Shown here piece by piece: positions 52,179-60,286 of a stretch of DNA of 64,000 bases. The stretch is from Bog-756 sp963833585 (GTDB lineage: Bacteria; Actinomycetota; Acidimicrobiia; Acidimicrobiales; RAAP-2), in assembly GCA_963833585.1 (NCBI GenBank), contig CAWHYF010000001.1:372001-436000 (forward strand), in the 5' to 3' direction. The notes beneath the pieces were generated by a model. It saw nothing but the letters and a program-made list of their open reading frames with translations. It was not told where the DNA came from and did no database searches. The position numbers and the translations under genes were made by a program. Positions within the stretch are counted from its first letter, which is position 1. Each line of letters begins with the position of its first letter.

Positions 52179-53137
52179 GCCGTTGCCTCCCGGTCAGGGG
52201 TCAGGGCCCCGGTGGCGAGCCCCCCGGCCACCAGCACCAGCGCCGCGGCCAGGTCGACCACCACGGCGGCCCTCATCGACTCCCGACGGGTGGCGGCCAC
52301 CACCCCGGCAGCCAGCAGGGCGGCGACGGCGATGTAGGCCCCGCTGGCCGCCGGCACCGGCCACCCCCTGGACACCAGCCGGTCGTAGGGATGGCCGCGG
52401 TCACCGGCCAGGAGGGAACGCCGACCCCGGGCGCGGCGCAGGACGGCGAAGGCCACTTCGGCGGCGGGCACGGCCACCAGGGCCAGGGCCGCCACGCCGC
52501 GTGCCGGGGCCACCCCGGGCGCCCAGGCGCCGGCCAACAGCACCGTGAGGGCCGTCCCGAGCAGGTAGGAGCCGCCGTCCCCGAGGTACACGCGGGCCGG
52601 GGGGCGGTTGTAGACGGCGAAGGCCACCAGGGCCGCGGCCAGGGCCAGGGCCATCTGCCGTCCGGCGCCGTGGACCACCACCGCGAACCCCACCGCCGAC
52701 ACGGCCGCCACCCCGGTGGCGAGCAGGTCCAGGCCGTCGATGAGGTTCACCCCATTGACCACCAGTACGGCCACCACCACGATGCACACCGCACCGAGGG
52801 CCCCTTCGAGGTGGACCGGGACGGTGACCGCCACCGCCACCCCGATGGCCAGCTGGCCGACCAGCCGGAGGGCCGGGGGCAGGTCGAACCGATCGTCGGC
52901 CACCCCGATGATCAGGGCCAGGCCCAGCGGGATGACCAGCGACGGCCTCCCGGCGGCGACCCCCACCAGTACGCCGGCGAAGACCGCCACGCCGCCCAGG
53001 TAGGGGACCGGTCGTCCCTGAGGCTTGAGGGGCCCGGGCCGATCCACGATGCCGAAACGGCCGGCCACCACCATCACCAGCGGCGTCGTCACCAGGGTCA
53101 CCCCCAGGGCCACCACCACGATCAGGGTCCCGCTCAC
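52175..53137 (-). CDS. polyprenyl-phosphate sugar-1-phosphate transferase (MraY/WecA family)
   Basis: A 320-residue protein with about ten transmembrane helices. RPGPLKPQGRPVPYLGGVAVF, IIGVADDRFDLPPALRLVGQL (DD metal motif), VNGVNLIDGLDLLATGVAA (NxxNxxDG) and RVYLGDGGSYLLG are the conserved cytoplasmic loops of WecA/MraY enzymes, and the HP motif near GDRGHPYDRL is present. It transfers a sugar-1-phosphate from a UDP-sugar to undecaprenyl phosphate, thereby starting chain synthesis. It sits between a GNAT acetyltransferase and a sugar aminotransferase with 4-bp overlaps on each side, implying that their product is its donor. Confidence 0.9.
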   Translation of the reverse strand: MSGTLIVVVALGVTLVTTPLVMVVAGRFGIVDRPGPLKPQGRPVPYLGGVAVFAGVLVGVAAGRPSLVIPLGLALIIGVADDRFDLPPALRLVGQLAIGVAVAVTVPVHLEGALGAVCIVVVAVLVVNGVNLIDGLDLLATGVAAVSAVGFAVVVHGAGRQMALALAAALVAFAVYNRPPARVYLGDGGSYLLGTALTVLLAGAWAPGVAPARGVAALALVAVPAAEVAFAVLRRARGRRSLLAGDRGHPYDRLVSRGWPVPAASGAYIAVAALLAAGVVAATRRESMRAAVVVDLAAALVLVAGGLATGALTPDREATA

Positions 53138-53841
53138 GGCGCCGAGGATCCGGCGGCGGGCGGGGTGGTCGCCGCCGGGCGGTCCCACTGCATCAACAGG
53201 GACTCGGTGCCGGGATGCAGTTCGAACCGCTCGACGGTGGCGAACCCGTTCCCCTCGTACAGGGCCACCGCGACCCGGTTCTCCGCCCCCACCACCACGT
53301 GGGCCGCGTCGACCCCCCGGCGGCCCAGCTCCTCGAGGAACTCCGCTACCAGGGTCCGCCCCGCCCCGCGTCCCTGGTGCGAACGGTCGATGGCGATGGC
53401 CAGCAACTCGGCGCCACGTCCGGCACCGGCTCCGCCGGACCCGTGCCGGAGGGTCTCGAGCACCCGCCGCCAGTGCACGGCCAGATGGCCCAGGGTGGGG
53501 AGGGCGGCCATCACGCCGTCCCGCCACAGGAAGGACCGGTAGAGGCCGCGCACGTCGGTGGATCCGGCCACGAAACCCACCACCGGGTCGGGTGCCCCGG
53601 GTTGCCCCTCGGTGGCCACGACCAGGAAGGAGTCGGGGTCGAGACAGATCCTCCGGTAGAGGCGACCGAGGAACCGGGGACCGAGCAAGGCCAGGAAGCC
53701 GTTCTCGATCCGGTCGGCATGGAGGCGGCCGGCGGCACCGGCGTCAGCGGCGTCGCCGGGGCGGATGGGCAGCAGGGTGGGACCGGGCTCCCGGGGGTCG
53801 GCCCCCGCCGGCCCGGGGTGCCCCGCATCGTTCCGGGGCAT
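53134..53841 (-). CDS. GNAT-family N-acetyltransferase
   Basis: A 235-residue GNAT protein. LLAIAIDRSHQGRGAGRTLVAEFLEELGRRG holds the acetyl-CoA pyrophosphate loop (Q/RxxGxG/A) near residues 150-165, followed by VVVGAENRVAVALYEGNGFATVERF, the typical last strand. I chose the ATG at 53841 because AAGGAGG stands 7 nt before it; an in-frame ATG at 53868 is the alternative. Its place next to the aminotransferase suggests that it acetylates the new sugar amine, the role PglD plays elsewhere although PglD has another fold. That role is inferred. Confidence 0.82.
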   Translation of the reverse strand: MPRNDAGHPGPAGADPREPGPTLLPIRPGDAADAGAAGRLHADRIENGFLALLGPRFLGRLYRRICLDPDSFLVVATEGQPGAPDPVVGFVAGSTDVRGLYRSFLWRDGVMAALPTLGHLAVHWRRVLETLRHGSGGAGAGRGAELLAIAIDRSHQGRGAGRTLVAEFLEELGRRGVDAAHVVVGAENRVAVALYEGNGFATVERFELHPGTESLLMQWDRPAATTPPAAGSSAP

Positions 53842-53972
53842 CCCGCGTCCTCCTTGGTTGGGCCCCATCGTCGTCTCCCCCGAGCTCGGGCGGCGGGCCC
53901 GGGGCGCGGCCGGGCGGCCTTCACCGCTGGCCGTTCAGTCTACGACCAGTTCCACCGGGTGGGGCCAGCGAC

Positions 53973-53978
53973 TAGATT
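53973..53978 (+). promoter_or_regulatory. putative -10 box (TAGATT) of the cysDNC operon
   Basis: TAGATT ends 8 nt before the ATG of cysD, giving a leaderless or nearly leaderless mRNA. Confidence 0.5.
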
Positions 53979-53986
53979 CGTGCGTC

Positions 53987-54922
53987 ATGGATCGGGGTCG
54001 GGGCGTCGGGGGAACTGGTCAGTACCAGCTGACCCAGCTGGAGAGCATCGAGGCCCAGTCCATCCACATCATCCGGGAGGTGGCCGCCGAATTCGAGCGT
54101 CCGGTGCTGCTGTTCTCCGGCGGCAAGGACTCGGTGGTCATGCTCCATCTGGCCCAGAGGGCGTTCTGGCCAGGTCGGATTCCGTTCCCGGTCATGCACA
54201 TCGACACCGGTCACAACTTCCCCGAGGTCCTCGAGTTCCGCGACGAGTGCGCCGAGCGCCTCGGGGTCAACCTGTTGGTGGCCTCGGTGCAGGAGTCGAT
54301 CGACGCCGGCCGCGCCACCGAGGAGAACGGCCCGGACCCCTCCCGCAACCGCCTCCAGACCCGCACCCTGCTGGACGCCATCACCGAACACCGGTACGAC
54401 GCGGTGTTCGGTGGGGCTCGTCGGGACGAGGAGAAGTCCCGGGCCAAGGAGCGGGTCTTCTCCTTCCGGGACGAGTTCGGCCAGTGGGACCCGAAGAACC
54501 AGCGCCCCGAGCTGTGGTCCCTCTACAACGGCCGCCACCGGACGGGGGAGCACATCCGGGTCTTCCCCCTCTCGGACTGGACGGAGTTGGACATCTGGCA
54601 GTACATCGCCGCCGAGGAGATCCCCCTGCCCGCCATCTACTACTCGCACCGTCGCCAGGTGTTCCGGCGGGACGGGATGTTGCTCGCCGCCGGCCCCTAC
54701 GTCACCCGCCGGGAGGACGAGGAACTGTTCGAGACCTCGGTGCGCTACCGCACGGTGGGAGACATGACCGTCACCGGCGCGGTGGAGTCGCCGGCGGCAT
54801 CGGCCGAGGACATCGTGGCCGAGGTGGCCGCCTCCCGCCTCACCGAGCGCGGCGCCACCCGGGCCGACGACCGGGTCAGCGAGGCCTCGATGGAGGACCG
54901 CAAGCGCGAGGGGTACTTCTGA
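53987..54922 (+). CDS. cysD: sulfate adenylyltransferase subunit 2
   Basis: A 311-residue CysD. The PP-loop VLLFSGGKDSVVMLHLAQRAF (near residue 42) binds ATP; FPVMHIDTGHNFPE, FGGARRDEEKSRAKERVFSFRD and SLYNGRHRTGEHIRVFPLSDWTELDIWQYI are diagnostic, and the C-terminal MEDRKREGYF is the usual end. CysD adenylates sulfate to APS, driven by GTP hydrolysis in CysN. The stop shares a base with the cysN start (TGATG). Full length. Confidence 0.96.
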   Translation: MDRGRGVGGTGQYQLTQLESIEAQSIHIIREVAAEFERPVLLFSGGKDSVVMLHLAQRAFWPGRIPFPVMHIDTGHNFPEVLEFRDECAERLGVNLLVASVQESIDAGRATEENGPDPSRNRLQTRTLLDAITEHRYDAVFGGARRDEEKSRAKERVFSFRDEFGQWDPKNQRPELWSLYNGRHRTGEHIRVFPLSDWTELDIWQYIAAEEIPLPAIYYSHRRQVFRRDGMLLAAGPYVTRREDEELFETSVRYRTVGDMTVTGAVESPAASAEDIVAEVAASRLTERGATRADDRVSEASMEDRKREGYF

Positions 54923-56172
54923 TGGAGCTTCTGCGCCTGGCCACGGCGGGTTCGGTCGACGACGGCAAGAGCACGCTCATCGGGCGGCTGCTCTACGACT
55001 CCAAGGCCATCTTCGAGGACCAGCTGGAGTCGGTGGAGCGGGTGAGCCGCCAGCGGGGTGACGAGTACACCGACCTGGCCCTGCTGACCGACGGCCTGCG
55101 GGCCGAACGGGAGCAGGGGATCACCATCGACGTGGCCTACCGCTACTTCGCCACCCCGGCCCGCAAGTTCATCATCGCCGACACCCCCGGGCACATCCAG
55201 TACACCCGCAACATGGTCACCGGGAACTCGACGGCCGATCTGACCATCGTGCTGGTGGACGCCCGCAAGGGCATCGTGGAGCAGACCCGTCGGCATGCCT
55301 TCCTGGCGTCCCTCCTCCGGGTGCCCCACCTGCTGCTGTGCGTGAACAAGATGGACCTGGTGGGCTTCGACCGCGACGTGTTCGAGTCGATCCGCGAGGA
55401 GTTCGCGGCCTTCGCCAGCCGCCTGGACGTCTCCGACCTGAGCTTCATCCCCATCTCCGCCCTCCAGGGCGACAACGTGGTCCAGCGGTCGGCCAACATG
55501 CCCTGGTACGAGGGGGCCTCGCTTCTCCACCACCTCGAGCAGGTCTACATCTCGTCGGACCGGAACCTGATCGACCCCCGCCTCCCGGTCCAGTGGGTGA
55601 TCCGTCCTCAGGCCTCCAGCCTGCCGGACTACCGGGGTTACGCCGGCCGGGTGGCCGGCGGGGTGTTCCGGCCCGGGGACGAGGTGACGGTGCTGCCCTC
55701 GGGCCTGTCCACCACGGTGGCCGGCATCGACACCTTCGGAGGTCCGGTCGACGAGGCCTTCCCGCCGATGTCGGTCACCATCCGGTTGACCGATGACGTG
55801 GACGTGTCGAGGGGCGACCTGATCTGCCGACCGATGAACCGGCCCACGGTGGGTCAGGACCTCGACGCCATGGTGGCGTGGATGACCGAGCGTCCCCTCA
55901 AACCCGGGGACTTCCTGGCCTTGAAGCACACCACCCGCTGGGTGAGGGCCGTGGTCCGGGATCTCCACTACCGGCTGGACGTCAACACGCTCCACCGGGA
56001 CGAGTCCGCCACCACGCTGGGACTCAACGACGTGGGCCGGGTGAGCCTGCGGGTGACCCAGCCCCTCTTCTACGACAGCTACCGCCGCAACCGCCAGACC
56101 GGCTCGTTCATCCTGGCCGCCGAGGACACCAACGTCACGGTCGGGGCGGGCATGCTGCACGGCCCGGACTGA
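54922..56172 (+). CDS. cysN: sulfate adenylyltransferase subunit 1 (GTPase)
   Basis: A 416-residue translation-factor-like GTPase. LRLATAGSVDDGKSTLIGRLLYD is the P-loop, ADTPGHIQYTRNMVTG is G3 and VNKMDLVGF is G4; two beta-barrel domains follow (from residue about 220). It ends after the barrel domains without a fused APS kinase, unlike CysNC fusions; the kinase is the next gene. With CysD it makes APS. Length is typical for a stand-alone CysN. Translationally coupled to cysD. Confidence 0.96.
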   Translation: MELLRLATAGSVDDGKSTLIGRLLYDSKAIFEDQLESVERVSRQRGDEYTDLALLTDGLRAEREQGITIDVAYRYFATPARKFIIADTPGHIQYTRNMVTGNSTADLTIVLVDARKGIVEQTRRHAFLASLLRVPHLLLCVNKMDLVGFDRDVFESIREEFAAFASRLDVSDLSFIPISALQGDNVVQRSANMPWYEGASLLHHLEQVYISSDRNLIDPRLPVQWVIRPQASSLPDYRGYAGRVAGGVFRPGDEVTVLPSGLSTTVAGIDTFGGPVDEAFPPMSVTIRLTDDVDVSRGDLICRPMNRPTVGQDLDAMVAWMTERPLKPGDFLALKHTTRWVRAVVRDLHYRLDVNTLHRDESATTLGLNDVGRVSLRVTQPLFYDSYRRNRQTGSFILAAEDTNVTVGAGMLHGPD

Positions 56173-56187
56173 GGACCGGCCGTTGCG

Positions 56188-56790
56188 ATGACCTCGTCCA
56201 ACATCAGCTGGCATGCCTCCCAGGTGCACCGGGACCAACGCAACCGGTGCTCGACCCGGCGAGGTGCCACCCTGTGGCTGACCGGGCTCTCGGGCTCGGG
56301 GAAGTCCACCGTGGCCGCCGGCGTCGAGCGTCGACTGGTGCTCGAGGGCCGGAGTGCCTATCGCCTGGACGGGGACAACCTTCGGACCGGGCTCAACGCC
56401 GATCTGGGGTTCAGCCGGGAGTCCCGGATGGAGAACGCCCGGCGGGCCGCCGAGGTGGCCCTGCTCTTCGCCGACGCCGGGACGGTGGCGGTGGTGGCCC
56501 TGATCAGTCCGTACGCCGAGTCACGCCGGGCGGCCCGCCGGCTCCACGAGCGGGCCGGCCTGACCTTCGTGGAGGTGTACCTGGCCGCGCCGGTCGACCT
56601 GTGCTCCGCCCGCGACCCGAAGGGACTCTACGCCAAGGCCTCGGCGGGGGAGATCGGGTCGTTCACCGGAGTGGACGACCCCTACGAGGTGCCCGAGGCA
56701 CCGGACCTGGCCATCGAACCGGGCCTGCCGCCGGCCGATGCCGTCGACCGCGTGCTTGCCGCCCTGGCCAGGACCGAGGGCACTGTCTGA
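56188..56790 (+). CDS. cysC: adenylylsulfate (APS) kinase
   Basis: A 200-residue APS kinase. ISWHASQVHRDQRN is the CysC opening; GATLWLTGLSGSGKSTVAAGVE is the P-loop; YRLDGDNLRTGLNADLGFSRESR binds APS; LISPYAESRRAARRL holds the phosphorylated Ser region; KGLYAKASAGEIGSFTGVDDPYE is the lid. It makes PAPS, the sulfate donor for sulfotransferases. No PAPS reductase is next to it, and six sulfotransferase-like genes lie within 45 kb, so this operon probably serves sulfation rather than cysteine synthesis. That purpose is inferred. Confidence 0.96.
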   Translation: MTSSNISWHASQVHRDQRNRCSTRRGATLWLTGLSGSGKSTVAAGVERRLVLEGRSAYRLDGDNLRTGLNADLGFSRESRMENARRAAEVALLFADAGTVAVVALISPYAESRRAARRLHERAGLTFVEVYLAAPVDLCSARDPKGLYAKASAGEIGSFTGVDDPYEVPEAPDLAIEPGLPPADAVDRVLAALARTEGTV

Positions 56791-56887
56791 CCCTTCAGTC
56801 TGCACCGCGATGACTGCGGACAGTGCTGTGTTCAGCACGCCAAGTGCAGAAAGGGCGGTTTCCGGGAGATTGTTTTGCCCGGATCCG

Positions 56888-56926
56888 TGGCAGTTACTGC
56901 CAGTGAGTTGCTACCCGGGGTAGCAT
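56888..56926. promoter_or_regulatory. two adjacent palindromes with an embedded -10-like TAGCAT
   Basis: tggcagttactgcca (56888-56902, 7-bp arms) and tgctacccggggtagca (56909-56925, 8-bp arms) stand 6 bp apart downstream of cysC. The second overlaps TAGCAT (56921-56926), a possible -10. They could be operator sites for the following surface-protein gene, whose leader would be about 130 nt, or an RNA structure. Confidence 0.45.
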
Positions 56927-57062
56927 TTCTACGTCCGCAGGAAGGGAACCTCAATCCAAGATTGTGCGGGGCGCCGAACACCCACTAGGCCGCATCGGGT
57001 GATCGGCGCAACGGATTGGGGTAAGTGGACACTATGGGGCGAGTGTCGAACAAGGGACGTTG

Positions 57063-57778
57063 ATGCGGGAGCATGGCGAGGTAACCAAACGGCGGAGAGC
57101 AGCCTTGGCAGCGATCTCGATCGTCCTGGGCGTGACGCTCGCCGGCATGGGGGTGGCCGGTGCGGCCTCGAGGCCGAGCAAGTCCGTCGTCATCAAGTTC
57201 ATCCCCTCCCTGCACGAGGTGACCCTCCTGATCCCCACGCCCCCCTGCCGACACGGGCCCCCGGGCTGCGTGTGGAGGCTGTGGGTCGACGAGCCGTTCG
57301 CCCCCGGAGCCCCGCAGCTGGGTGAGGCCACCGGGACCTCCGGTCTCCTGACCGTCACCTATCCGTCCACGGTGTGCGGCACGGTCCAAGGCGACGCCAG
57401 CGTCATCATGCAGGCCGATGCCAGCGTCGGCGGCCCGGCCTGGCGGTTCGAGGTGGGACACCGGATGGCCATCCCGTGCCCGACCGGTGCTCCGACCACA
57501 CCCGCCGCCGCAGTGACCCAGCTGCCCAACACGGGCACCCCGGGCGATGGGGGGACGACGGGGCCGGACGGGGGGCGCCGGCGGTGAAGACCGCGGCCCT
57601 GGCCCAACTTCCTTTCACCGGTATCGACCTCACCCCGATGGCGCTCATCGGTTTGACGCTGGTGCTGGCGGGAGTGTTGTTGGCCATGGGGCTCGAAGGG
57701 CTGCGCCGGCTGCCGAGCACGCTCCAGCTCCAGCGAGCGAGAGCTTCGCGGGCGTCGCACTGGTTCCTGGGCGACTAG
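57063..57778 (+). CDS. secreted LPxTG-type cell-wall protein, frameshifted near 57572
   Basis: The ATG follows AAGGGA. The N-terminus is a signal peptide (RRRAALAAISIVLGVTLAGMGVAGAA). An extracellular part of about 125 residues with Cys residues follows, containing LPNTG and a Gly/Thr/Asp-rich linker. As written the frame stops at 57587, just after a run of six G at 57570-57575. With one more G the frame continues APAVKTAALAQLPFTGIDLTPMALIGLTLVLAGVLLAMGLEGLRR, a full sortase signal: LPFTG, hydrophobic helix and Arg pair. A homopolymer error is the likely cause. It is probably anchored to peptidoglycan; function unknown. Confidence 0.65.
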
Positions 57779-57869
57779 CCCTCCGGTCCCCAACCGCCGC
57801 AGACGGTGCCGGGCCGCCCGCTCACCGCGACGAAGTCCTTGTTGCCGAGCACGCCGGCAACGAGTTGGG

Positions 57870-57875
57870 TAGTGT
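57870..57875 (+). promoter_or_regulatory. putative -10 box (TAGTGT) of a small membrane-protein gene
   Basis: TAGTGT ends about 8 nt before the ATG at 57884; leaderless arrangement. No ribosome site precedes this ATG, which agrees. Confidence 0.4.
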
Positions 57876-57883
57876 CTCCATCC

Positions 57884-58163
57884 ATGAAATGGTTAGGAGT
57901 CATTCTGTTGGTCATCGTGGGGGCACTGGCGACCTTCGTCGCCATCGAGTACTTCACCGTGGCCATCCATGCGCTGCCGAGCTACATGCCGGGTCACAAG
58001 GCCACGGTGCCGGGCCACCGCTACCGCGGGCCACTACCGCAAGCGTGGGGCGGTGGCCGCGGTGATCGCCCTGGTGGCCTTCGTGATCGCCGGATTCCTG
58101 GCCTACCGGATCGTCAAGGCGGACAAGGTCCCGGTTGCCAGTTCGTCGGATGTGCTGGTCTGA
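57884..58163 (+). CDS. small two-helix membrane protein, frameshifted near 58030
   Basis: MKWLGVILLVIVGALATFVAIEYFT is a first membrane helix, followed by IHALPSYMPGHKATVPG. Near 58030 the sense moves to another frame, giving HYRKRGAVAAVIALVAFVIAGFLAYRIVKADK, a basic stop and a second helix, ending at 58163. About 92 residues in total. The hairpin form (two helices, His/Arg-rich loop) is clear but I do not recognise the family. The first frame would otherwise run on for over 1.5 kb against the downstream gene, which is implausible. Confidence 0.5.
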
Positions 58164-58189
58164 CCCAGGGCCGGTGGCCTTGTTGCAGG

Positions 58190-60286
58190 TCAGGACGTCG
58201 AGTAGCCGCACGAAGCGGGCCACGTAAACCCCGGGGTGTTGGTCATCGCCCCAGGGGTCGAGTTGTCGATTGCAATGGTGATGGCCGGACTGATGCCGGT
58301 GTAGCCGGCCGCACTGAATGCCTCTCCGCGAAGGGTGTAGGTGCCGTCCGGCACGGTACGGGAGTCCCACACCACCGTCCAGGCGGAGTGGGCCCGGTGG
58401 GCCTTGGCCACGGTGCTCGGCTTCCCGGGGGAGGTGAACACGAAGGTCACTCCCGTCGTCCGCCCACCCCCAGACGCAGAGGCGGTCACCGCCAGGCGCG
58501 GACCGGACACCGTCTGGTGGTCGAGGGGGGTGACGATCCGGAGTCGGGGCGACGCATTGGTGGCCGTACGGATGAGGGCACGGCACAAGGGAGTGTCCGG
58601 CGAGCGTTCGACCGGCAGCCACACGTTGGCCGGATACGGAAAGGCCGATCCCTCCCCGTCGGAGATGTAGAGCTCGTCGCAGTCATTCCTGATCAGCAAC
58701 TGACCAATCGGCGCCCGGCTGGACACGTTCTCGGCCCGGAGCACCTGACCCTGGAGCGGGTGCCCGGTGATGTTGCTGAGGGTCTGTGCCGTCTGGACGT
58801 AGTGGTCGGTCTGGGTTTGATCCCACCCCTGTTGCGGGGCGATGGCGATGCCCATGTTGGCGACGAAGCCGAACAGCGCCAGCACGGCGATGCCCGCCGG
58901 AATCAGGATCCGTGGCGGTCGTCGCCTTCCGTCCAGTCGGTGCCAGACATCGACCATGCCGATCGAGCTGGCCAGAATCAGCAGGGGCATGAAATCCGCC
59001 AGGAACCGTTCGTACACGGTCCCGTAGATCAGCATGGCCCCGGCGGTCGCCGCCGCGGTCAGGATCAGGATTCTGAGGGACCGGATCACCATCGGGCGAC
59101 GGGGCCCGAAGGTGGTGATGGTGCCCCACAGGCCGAGCCCGAACAGCAAGGGCATCGAGGCCGGCAGGCTCGACGTGCTGCCGCGGTTGAACAGCCGGGT
59201 GTGGGCCACCAGCTGGGTGGAGAGCTCCGGAAACGTGACATAGGGGAAGACCGGCGTGAAGCGCAGGTTCCCCGGCGACAGATAACCCTGCAGGGTGGCG
59301 GGCAGGAAGCGCACACTGAAGTGCTTCCCTCGGTTGATGTGGCTGAAGCCGTAGACCTGGTAGAGCACCTGCTCGGAGGCGGGGAAGCCGAAGAGCACGT
59401 CGAACTTGGCGTAGTCGATGGCGCAGCCGACGATCAGCGGAATGAGCGCGGCACCCAGGACCGGGAGCGCCCATCGCCTGCGGTCCGGGCCGGCCCGCCC
59501 CAGGAAGAACCACACCGCCACCAGCAGCGTCCCGATGATGCAGGCGTACCCGGTGGTGGCGCGGTTGAGATTGGTCAGCAGTACCAGGAGGCCGCACGCC
59601 GTCACCCGACTCCACGAGGGTCGTTCGACCACTCCGAGCAGGGCGAAGAGGCTGCCGCACGCCAACGCCACACCCCATGCCTCGTCCTCGCAGTAGGCGT
59701 TGGGGGTTGACGCCAGGGAGACCAGGACCGACCCGGCCAAGATGGAGAAGACGAGAGCGCCATAGGACAGGCTCTCGGCCCACCCGAGCGGTGCGTCGCC
59801 CCGAACGACGATCCGGAGCCGCCACAGGAGCATGGTGGCGAAGAGGGCGGTGACCATCCATGACGCCAGGAGCGACAGCCCGGTGAGTCGGCCGTCGAAC
59901 GAGTGGCTGACCAAGAGGATCGGCATCCGGATGAGCGACGGGAGGATACCGAAATAGGTGTAGGTCCGACCATGGTGGATGAAGGCTTCGTCGCCGATGC
60001 TGCCGTAGGGCAAGGAGAGATGACCGTGCAGCAGGGCCCGCGCCTGCACGTCGTAGATCACCGATCCCGGCACGGACTTCGACTCCCAGACCCGAAGGGG
60101 GTTGACACTGTTGTCCCAGAGGACCCACAGCACCCACAGGTAGGGGATGCTGGCCGCCACCACCGTCACCAGGGCCACGAGCCGGAACCGGTGCAGGTTG
60201 CGGGTGGCGACCGTGTGGGCGGGCGGTGGGTCGGGCGGTGCCTCGGGAGCCGGTGAGTCCAGAGCTTCGTTGGTGAGGGTGGTCAC
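58190..60286 (-). CDS. large multi-pass membrane protein with C-terminal Ig-like domain, possible membrane glycosyltransferase
   Basis: A 698-residue protein. The first 500 residues contain about eleven hydrophobic helices in the pattern of GT39/GT-C membrane glycosyltransferases, with an acidic first loop (RVWESKSVPGSVIYDVQARALLHGHLSLP) as often seen there. Residues about 500-600 form an extracellular domain with several Cys, and residues about 600-690 look like a bacterial Ig-like domain (RIVTPLDHQTVSGPRLAVTASASGGGRT ... DGTYTLRGEAFSAAG). The GTG at 60286 follows AGGGTGA; the frame is open up to 60427. It would use a polyprenyl-linked sugar on the outside. Class by topology only. Confidence 0.7.
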   Translation of the reverse strand: MTTLTNEALDSPAPEAPPDPPPAHTVATRNLHRFRLVALVTVVAASIPYLWVLWVLWDNSVNPLRVWESKSVPGSVIYDVQARALLHGHLSLPYGSIGDEAFIHHGRTYTYFGILPSLIRMPILLVSHSFDGRLTGLSLLASWMVTALFATMLLWRLRIVVRGDAPLGWAESLSYGALVFSILAGSVLVSLASTPNAYCEDEAWGVALACGSLFALLGVVERPSWSRVTACGLLVLLTNLNRATTGYACIIGTLLVAVWFFLGRAGPDRRRWALPVLGAALIPLIVGCAIDYAKFDVLFGFPASEQVLYQVYGFSHINRGKHFSVRFLPATLQGYLSPGNLRFTPVFPYVTFPELSTQLVAHTRLFNRGSTSSLPASMPLLFGLGLWGTITTFGPRRPMVIRSLRILILTAAATAGAMLIYGTVYERFLADFMPLLILASSIGMVDVWHRLDGRRRPPRILIPAGIAVLALFGFVANMGIAIAPQQGWDQTQTDHYVQTAQTLSNITGHPLQGQVLRAENVSSRAPIGQLLIRNDCDELYISDGEGSAFPYPANVWLPVERSPDTPLCRALIRTATNASPRLRIVTPLDHQTVSGPRLAVTASASGGGRTTGVTFVFTSPGKPSTVAKAHRAHSAWTVVWDSRTVPDGTYTLRGEAFSAAGYTGISPAITIAIDNSTPGAMTNTPGFTWPASCGYSTS

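Noticed and set aside
56791..57062. Possible tRNA or small RNA between cysC and the LPxTG gene.
   Set aside because: No cloverleaf or CCA-type end can be drawn; only the two palindromes are convincing.
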